DNA of 38,515 nucleotides from Actinomycetes bacterium. GTDB lineage: Bacteria > Actinomycetota > Acidimicrobiia > Spongiisociales > JAHEDJ01. Made by a program: the position numbers and the translations under genes. The notes below the pieces were generated by a model. It made no database searches, was not told the origin of the DNA, and worked only from the letters and a program-made list of their open reading frames with translations. The stretch lies in assembly GCA_024641245.1 (NCBI GenBank), contig JAHEDK010000025.1, forward strand, positions 1-38,515, read 5' to 3'. Shown here piece after piece: positions 33,430 through 38,515 of this stretch (the first letter of the stretch is position 1; the number at the start of each line of letters is the position of its first letter).

Positions 33430-34622
33430 CCGAACTCGCCGCTCGCGAAGCAGTTGCGCTCATGCACACCTATCAACGGCTTCCGGTCGAGTTTGTGCGC
33501 GGAGAGGGAAGCCGGCTGTTCGATGTCGCAGGCAAGCCATACCTGGATTGTCTCAGCGGTATAGCGGTGACCGCCGTCGGCCATGCCAACCCGCGGGTGG
33601 CGGCGGCGGTTGACCTACAGATGAGTGCTCTGGTGCACGTCTCCAACCTGTTCTATACAGCACCACAGGTTGACCTTGCCGAACGGCTGTCTCGATTGTC
33701 GGGGCTCGATCGCGTGTTCTTCTCGAACGACGGGGCGACGGCCAACGAGGCAGCTATCAAGCTCGCTCGGCGATGGGGGCAGGCTCAGCGCGGCCCCGCC
33801 TGCTTCGAGGTCATCACACTCGACGGGTCGTTTCACGGAAGGACGCTGGCGACGCTCGCGGCCACCGGGCAGCCAGCGAAGCAGGCCATCTTCCTTCCCC
33901 TGCCAACCGGATTCCTGCAGGTTCCTCCGAATGATCTTCCGGCCGTTTCGGCGGCCATTCATCGAGGTACCGCCGCGGTCATGATCGAGACCACCCAGGG
34001 AGAGGGGGGAGTTCTTCCACTGGCTGAGAAGTATCTCACCGACCTCCGTTCGCTGTGCGACGACCGCCAGGTTCTGTTGATCGTCGATGACGTGCAGGCT
34101 GGTGTCGGTCGGACGGGCACCTGGTTTTCCTGGCAGGGCCTCGGCTTCGATCCGGATATCGCCACGGTTGCGAAAGCGCTCGCCAATGGGCTCCCGATCG
34201 GCGCCTGCCTGGCGACCGCGACGGTGGCGGCCGCCTTCCAACCAGGAGATCACGCCACCACGTTCGGCGGCGGCCCGGTGATCTGTGCGGCGGCGCTGGC
34301 CACGCTGGCCGAGATCGAGGAGGCAAAGGCGCTGGACAATGTGGTGGCGAGGGGCGAGCAACTGCGGCTTCTCCTCGAACAGGTACCCGGAGTAGGGCAG
34401 GTACGCGGGCGCGGCCTCCTCCTTGCCGCAGTCCTGCAGCAACCGATCGCCGGGGAGGTTGTGGCGGCCGCCTTGGGGGAAGGACTGGTAATCAACAACG
34501 TTCGTCCGGACGTCGTTCGTTTCACGCCCCCGCTCACGATCAGCGCGGAGGAGGTCGCCGAGGCGGTCCGGAGGTTCGAGACTGCAATCGCCCGCTCAAC
34601 AACTGAGAGCACATCCGCCTGA
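33426..34622 (+). CDS. argD: Acetylornithine aminotransferase
   Basis: Class III PLP aminotransferase, 398 residues, converting N-acetylglutamate semialdehyde to N-acetylornithine; it can also act as succinyldiaminopimelate transaminase. The PLP lysine is K250 in TVAKALANGLPIGA; the phosphate-binding SNDGATANEAAIK and the cofactor aspartate in IVDDVQAGVGRTG are present. The latter normally reads DEVQ; the E-to-D change at 222 is conservative. GTG start overlaps the argB stop (GTGA). Confidence 0.95.
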   Translation: MTELAAREAVALMHTYQRLPVEFVRGEGSRLFDVAGKPYLDCLSGIAVTAVGHANPRVAAAVDLQMSALVHVSNLFYTAPQVDLAERLSRLSGLDRVFFSNDGATANEAAIKLARRWGQAQRGPACFEVITLDGSFHGRTLATLAATGQPAKQAIFLPLPTGFLQVPPNDLPAVSAAIHRGTAAVMIETTQGEGGVLPLAEKYLTDLRSLCDDRQVLLIVDDVQAGVGRTGTWFSWQGLGFDPDIATVAKALANGLPIGACLATATVAAAFQPGDHATTFGGGPVICAAALATLAEIEEAKALDNVVARGEQLRLLLEQVPGVGQVRGRGLLLAAVLQQPIAGEVVAAALGEGLVINNVRPDVVRFTPPLTISAEEVAEAVRRFETAIARSTTESTSA

Positions 34623-34687
34623 CCGGCTACGGCTGGGCCGATTGCCGGTGGCGAATATCGTGTCGGAGTCACACGGAGGAGTAGATC

Positions 34688-35416
34688 GTGGAGTTCACCG
34701 GGAAAGCCGTTCTTGTTACGGGTGCTTCGAGCGGGATCGGTGAGCGGGTCGCCGAACGATTCGCGGAGCTCGGTGCGCTGGTTGCCGTCAACTCGTCGAC
34801 CAGCAGCAAGGCGGGCGAGGCGGTGGCGGCGCGGGTCGGAGGAATCTACTGCCGGGCAGACATCGCCGACGACCAGGCAGTGCGGTCGATGATCGAGGAG
34901 GTCGTCGCCGCGTTCGGAGGTCTCGACGTGGTTGTGAACAACGCCGGCACTACCCGGGTCATTCCCCACGACGATCTCGATGCCGTCACAGACGCGGTTT
35001 GGAACGACATCCTCGGCGTGAACGTCCTCGGCACCTGGCATGTCTCGAGGGCCGCGATTCCGCACTTGAGGCGAGCCGAGAACGCCTCGATCATCAACGT
35101 GTCGTCACTGGCCGGCCTCAAGACACTTGGTTCTTCGATTCCGTATGCGGTTTCGAAAGCGGGGCTCAATCACATGACGCGTTTGCTCGCCAGGACGCTC
35201 GGCCCAGACATCCGGGTCAATGCGGTGGCACCCGGTCTAGTCGACACGCCGTGGACCGCCGACTGGCACGACTTTCGCACGCATGTCGGCGAGATCACCC
35301 CCATGCGTCGCTCCGCTACGCCGGACGACATCGCCGAAGCGTGTCTCTATCTGGCTCGTTCGACCTTCGCCACCGGTGACGTCCTGGTGGTCGACGGTGG
35401 CCACCACCTGGTGTGA
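34688..35416 (+). CDS. Short-chain dehydrogenase/reductase (SDR) in the argF position
   Basis: Classical SDR oxidoreductase, 242 residues. Cofactor motif TGASSGIG at 11-18, structural NNAG at 84-87, catalytic serine near 140 (NVSS), Y153-x3-K157, and the C-terminal dimer edge VLVVDGGHHLV. V-N-S-S at 34-37 after the second strand, in place of an acidic residue, suggests NADP(H) preference; this is tentative. A strong GGAGGAG site precedes the GTG, but the 65-base gap to argD makes it the only uncoupled gene before argR. In many actinobacteria argF lies at this place; no ornithine carbamoyltransferase gene is in the window. Relation to arginine metabolism is unknown. Confidence 0.92.
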   Translation: MEFTGKAVLVTGASSGIGERVAERFAELGALVAVNSSTSSKAGEAVAARVGGIYCRADIADDQAVRSMIEEVVAAFGGLDVVVNNAGTTRVIPHDDLDAVTDAVWNDILGVNVLGTWHVSRAAIPHLRRAENASIINVSSLAGLKTLGSSIPYAVSKAGLNHMTRLLARTLGPDIRVNAVAPGLVDTPWTADWHDFRTHVGEITPMRRSATPDDIAEACLYLARSTFATGDVLVVDGGHHLV

Positions 35417-35452
35417 GGCACCGGCACCGAGCCATAGCCCGACCGCGCCTAT

Positions 35453-35481
35453 TCGCATGAATATGCAACGACTCGTATAAT
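35453..35481 (+). promoter_or_regulatory. argR promoter (TTCGCA - 17 bp - TATAAT) with candidate ARG box
   Basis: Consensus TATAAT lies six bases before the argR ATG, with TTCGCA 17 bases upstream. CGCATGAATATGCA (35454-35467) fills the -35/spacer and includes the palindrome GCAT-GAAT-ATGC; it shares 12 of 14 positions with the element at argC. This fits ArgR autorepression and gives a leaderless argR-argG transcript. Confidence 0.7.
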
Positions 35482-35487
35482 CACGCC

Positions 35488-35961
35488 ATGAACAACACAG
35501 CGGCGCGGCGAAGGGCGATTCGTCGCATCATCGCCCACCAGTCGGTGGCAAGTCAGTCGGCGCTCGTGGAGCAACTGGATAAAGCGGGATTCGACGTTAC
35601 GCAGGCAACGGTGTCGCGTGATCTGAAGGAACTCGGTGCGATCAAGGCTCGGGATGACCATGGGAACGCCGTCTATGCGCTTCCCGCGCCCGGAGGTGCC
35701 GTTGACGAGACGGCCGTTGCCCAAGCCTTGCGCCGGGTCCTCGCGGAGTTCGCTGAAACGATCGTGCCTACCGGAAACCTCGTGATCATCACCACGCCGC
35801 CGGGAGCCGCTCAGGTCGTGGCTGGCGCCGTTGATCGGGGAGGAATCGAGGGAGTGCTGGGGACGGTGGCGGGCGACGACACGCTGCTGGTGGTCGTCGC
35901 CGAAAGCATCGGCGGTTGGCGGATCGCAAAGCAACTCGAACAAATCGGAGAAGTTCTATGA
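35488..35961 (+). CDS. argR: Arginine repressor ArgR
   Basis: Hexameric arginine-dependent repressor, 157 residues. The N-terminal winged helix contains the family recognition helix [15 protein letters not shown], and the C-terminal oligomerisation/arginine-binding domain has [18 protein letters not shown] and the [13 protein letters not shown] motif whose aspartates bind arginine. It has a strong promoter of its own with a candidate operator, and its stop overlaps argG (ATGA). Confidence 0.96.
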   Translation: MNNTAARRRAIRRIIAHQSVASQSALVEQLDKAGFDVTQATVSRDLKELGAIKARDDHGNAVYALPAPGGAVDETAVAQALRRVLAEFAETIVPTGNLVIITTPPGAAQVVAGAVDRGGIEGVLGTVAGDDTLLVVVAESIGGWRIAKQLEQIGEVL

Positions 35962-37160
35962 AAGTAGTCCTTGCCTACAGCGGAGGTCTCGATACCTCGA
36001 TCATCCTGAAATGGCTGGTGGAGGAGTACGACGCAGAGGTCATCGCGTACACCGCTGATGTCGGTCAAGGTGAAGAGGTCGAGGAGGCGAAGGTCAAGGC
36101 GCTTCAGACCGGCGCCGTGGAGGCGATCACCGAAGATCTCACCGCGGAGTTCGTAGAGGATTATGTGTTCCCTGCCCTGCGGGCCAATGCCGTCTACGAG
36201 TGGTACTACCTGCTGGGAACCTCACTCGCCCGGCCGGTGATCAGCAAGGGAATGATCGAAGTGGCCCGTAGATACGGAGCAGATGCGATCTCGCACGGCG
36301 CCACCGGAAAGGGGAATGACCAGGTTCGCTTTGAGATTTCTGCCTATGCTCTCGAGCCGGACATCAAGGTGATCGCCCCCTGGCGCGAGTGGGATCTGAA
36401 GGGTAGGGCGGATCTCGTTGCTTACGCGGAGCGTCATGGGATCCCCATCCCGGTTACCGTCGAGAAGCCGTATTCGATGGATGCCAATCTTCTGCACGTC
36501 TCGTATGAGGGTGGAGTGCTCGAGGACCCGTGGACGGCGCCCCCCAAGGACATGTTCAGAACGACGGTCGACCCGCAAGATGCTCCCGACGAAGCACAGT
36601 CGATCACTGTGGCGTTCGAGAAGGGGGACCCGATCGCGGTAGATGGCATCGAGATGAACCCCGTCGAATTGTTGAGGCACCTCAACTCCGTTGCAGGAGC
36701 GCACGGCGTCGGACGGGTCGACCTCGTCGAGAATCGGTTCGTCGGGATGAAGAGCCGCGGTGTGTATGAGACCCCGGGCGGGACCGTGCTCCATCACGCC
36801 CACAAGGCCGTCGAGTCCATCACACTCGATCGAGAGGTCGCCCACCTCCGAGACGAACTCGTCCCCCGGTATGCCGAAATGGTTTACAACGGGTTCTGGT
36901 TCGCGCCCGAGCGCGAAGCACTCCAAGCATTCATGGACTCGGTGCAGGTGCGGGTATCGGGAGAGGCTCGGTTGAAACTGTATAAGGGCGGCGTGTACGT
37001 CGAGGGTCGTCGATCGGATCACTACGGACTGTACGACCACGCCACGGTCACGTTCGAAGAGGATTCGGTATACGACCAGGCGGACGCCTCGGGTTTCATC
37101 AAGTTGAACGCGCTCCGGTTGCGCAAGTTGGCTGAGGAGCGGTTGGGAGCAGGGGAGTGA
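35958..37160 (+). CDS. argG: Argininosuccinate synthase
   Basis: ATP-dependent condensation of citrulline and aspartate. The 400-residue protein starts [20 protein letters not shown], with the PP-loop AYSGGLDTS, followed by the conserved [14 protein letters not shown] and [21 protein letters not shown] blocks. Length is normal for the type I enzyme. Start overlaps the argR stop. Citrulline supply needs an ornithine carbamoyltransferase that must be encoded elsewhere. Confidence 0.97.
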   Translation: MKVVLAYSGGLDTSIILKWLVEEYDAEVIAYTADVGQGEEVEEAKVKALQTGAVEAITEDLTAEFVEDYVFPALRANAVYEWYYLLGTSLARPVISKGMIEVARRYGADAISHGATGKGNDQVRFEISAYALEPDIKVIAPWREWDLKGRADLVAYAERHGIPIPVTVEKPYSMDANLLHVSYEGGVLEDPWTAPPKDMFRTTVDPQDAPDEAQSITVAFEKGDPIAVDGIEMNPVELLRHLNSVAGAHGVGRVDLVENRFVGMKSRGVYETPGGTVLHHAHKAVESITLDREVAHLRDELVPRYAEMVYNGFWFAPEREALQAFMDSVQVRVSGEARLKLYKGGVYVEGRRSDHYGLYDHATVTFEEDSVYDQADASGFIKLNALRLRKLAEERLGAGE

Positions 37161-37473
37161 GGGTACCGGGCACCGTTGGACGAATTGCGTACTTCTCCCA
37201 CGGCATCGGGCCTGGTGTCGCGCTCGGGGGCGATCCGGTGGGCGGCGCACCTGCAGGGGGAGGGCGTAAGAGGGTGTGTTGGGACGCGGAAGCCGTCCGG
37301 TCAGTCGAACCTCCTACGCATATGTCACCCAAACCCGCGTTCCTCCCCCACGGCATCGTGGGGGAGGTGCCGAGCCTTCGAGGCGAAGGGGGCAGGGTAT
37401 CGCCGCAACGCACCCGCAGGGGTCGGGACCCGGCCGGTGCCGACGGTCGGGCACCAGCCATCCGGCACGCATC
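37161..37473. other. 313-base argG-argH spacer, non-coding
   Basis: A large gap in an otherwise tightly packed operon. A 106-codon frame spans it, beginning with a GTG that overlaps the argG stop, but it is Gly/Pro/Arg-rich, crosses strong hairpins and resembles no family, so I do not call it a gene. A 12-base direct repeat CCCACGGCATCG occurs at 37197-37208 and 37347-37358, the second inside a hairpin. No promoter for argH is obvious. Confidence 0.5.
37342..37389. repeat. REP-like palindromic element in the argG-argH spacer
   Basis: A perfect 11-bp hairpin (CCTCCCCCACG with a GCAT loop) is followed eight bases later by a second (CCTTCG-AGG-CGAAGG). The string of C-rich stem, then GTGCCGAGCC, then a G-rich tail resembles dispersed palindromic elements seen between genes in many high-GC genomes. 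Only one copy is in this window, so repetitiveness is inferred. Confidence 0.5.
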
Positions 37474-38515
37474 ATGACGCTCTGGGGTAGCAGATTCGCT
37501 GAAGGCCCGGATGAAGTCTTGTGGAACTACACCGCGTCACACACGGACCGGCGCCTGCTGGAGGTGGATATCGACGGTTCGATCGCCCATGCGGGGATGC
37601 TCGGAAAGGTCGGGATCCTTACCGACGAGGAGGCCGCAACCGTCGGCGATGGCCTGCGCGCGGTCTTGACCGAGGCGCGGGCGGGCGCCTTCGAGTTCCT
37701 CGACTCAGACGAGGACGTTCACTCGGCCGTGGAACGCCGGCTCATCGAACTGATCGGCGACTCCGGCCGGAAACTCCATACCGGCCGATCGCGCAATGAT
37801 CAGGTGGCGCTCGACCTGCGCCTCTATCTGATCGGGGCGGCGGACCGGAGGGTCGCCCAGTTGGAGACGTTCGTTTCAAAGCTGGTCGGACTGGCCGAGG
37901 AGCACGCCGGGACGATCGTGCCCTCATACACGCACCTCCAACAAGCACAGGCGGTACCACTGGGTCATCACCTGCTCGCCTTTGCGTGGATGACGATGCG
38001 GGATCGCGATCGATTCAAGGATGTGAGGAAGCGCCTCGGTGTCTCGCCGCTCGGCGCGGGTGCCGCCGGCGGGTCGAGCCTTCCTCTCGATCCCGGAGAA
38101 ACGGCCCGGTTGCTGGGGCTGGCCGGCGTGTTCGAAAACTCGATGGACGCGGTCGCATCGCGTGATCTCGTTGCCGAATATGCCTGGGTGTGCGCTCAAT
38201 CGATGGTGCACGCCTCCCGCCTGGCCGAGGAGATGATCCTGTGGTCGACGTCGGAGTTCGGTTGGGTGACGTTTTCGGACCGGCTGACGACCGGTTCGTC
38301 GGCGTTGCCGCAGAAGAAGAATCCCGATATCGCCGAACTCGCTCGAGGGCGAGCGGCAGGCACGATTGGAGACATCACCGCTCTCCTGGCCATGCAGAAG
38401 GGCTTACCGCTCACGTACAACCGGGACCTTCAGGAGGACAAGGAGCACGTCTTCCGGGCCGACGACACGCTGGCGGAGACCCTTGGTGCGCTCACCGCGC
38501 TCCTCGGGGGAGCGG
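37474..38515 (+). CDS. argH: Argininosuccinate lyase (3' end outside the window)
   Basis: Final step of arginine synthesis, cleaving argininosuccinate to arginine and fumarate; fumarase/aspartase superfamily. At least 347 residues are present of roughly 460 expected. Seen: N-terminal MTLWGSRFAEGPDE, the HTGRSRNDQVALDLRLY block, the THLQQAQAVPLGHHLLA segment with the catalytic histidine, and the superfamily signature GSSALPQKKNPD, where the usual Met is Leu. The frame is open to the window end. The ATG has no clear ribosome site. Confidence 0.96.
   Translation, partial: MTLWGSRFAEGPDEVLWNYTASHTDRRLLEVDIDGSIAHAGMLGKVGILTDEEAATVGDGLRAVLTEARAGAFEFLDSDEDVHSAVERRLIELIGDSGRKLHTGRSRNDQVALDLRLYLIGAADRRVAQLETFVSKLVGLAEEHAGTIVPSYTHLQQAQAVPLGHHLLAFAWMTMRDRDRFKDVRKRLGVSPLGAGAAGGSSLPLDPGETARLLGLAGVFENSMDAVASRDLVAEYAWVCAQSMVHASRLAEEMILWSTSEFGWVTFSDRLTTGSSALPQKKNPDIAELARGRAAGTIGDITALLAMQKGLPLTYNRDLQEDKEHVFRADDTLAETLGALTALLGGA

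Noticed and set aside
37157-37477. 106-codon frame between argG and argH beginning at a GTGA overlap
   Set aside because: Low-complexity Gly/Pro/Arg composition, passes through palindromes, no family resemblance; more likely chance openness in high-GC DNA.

Overview
The window is a high-GC bacterial chromosome segment that includes the replication origin. Gene content and order point to an actinomycete (Actinomycetota): WhiB and DUF3566 proteins, the order dnaA-dnaN-recF-dciA-gyrB-gyrA-DUF3566, a parAB/CwlM/thioredoxin/SigM block like that of Mycobacterium tuberculosis, and many apparently leaderless promoters. Departures from the mycobacterial plan suggest a deep-branching class such as Acidimicrobiia; that placement is inference. 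I see no CRISPR array, insertion sequence, prophage, rRNA or credible tRNA.

Layout. 0-4 kb, left flank: PAP2 phosphatase, pirin, WhiB-family regulator, a 44-codon membrane micro-protein joined to an unrecognised protein, and convergent DUF3566. 4-12.6 kb, minus strand, reading away from the origin: dnaA, dnaN, recF, dciA, gyrB, gyrA. 11.1-13.0 kb: origin region, with a DnaA-trio-like unwinding element between dnaN and dnaA and a second DnaA-box group upstream of dnaA. 13.1-18 kb, plus strand: rpmH, rnpA, yidD, yidC, khpB (jag), rsmG, parA, parB, with two parS sites before rsmG. 18-25 kb, minus strand: GNAT, DegV, a pseudokinase/discoidin membrane protein, SigM-like sigma factor, anti-sigma factor, small membrane protein, trxB, trxA, and a CwlM-like protein with degenerate amidase active site. 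25-30.3 kb, plus strand: histone-deacetylase-family enzyme, PilT ATPase, CCA-adding enzyme, M1-type lipoprotein peptidase. 30.3-38.5 kb: arginine cluster argC-J-B-D-(SDR)-argR-G-H, with an SDR gene where argF usually lies; argH runs off the window.

How it works together. The two core operons flanking the origin both point away from it, with replication. parS sites, ParA and ParB form the origin-segregation system. The 18-25 kb block looks like an envelope and redox control island: pseudokinase and CwlM-like proteins correspond to regulators of peptidoglycan precursor supply in mycobacteria, with SigM/anti-SigM and thioredoxin between them. The arginine genes are mostly coupled by 4-base start/stop overlaps, and the argC and argR promoters share a 14-bp motif that is a good candidate ArgR operator.

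Most unusual items: the pseudokinase that in mycobacteria is the tail of the MurJ flippase is here a separate gene with no flippase beside it; the CwlM relative has lost most amidase metal ligands; GyrA has an atypical quinolone-resistance region; argF is displaced by an SDR; and operon heads repeatedly show TANNNT 6-7 bases before the start codon.
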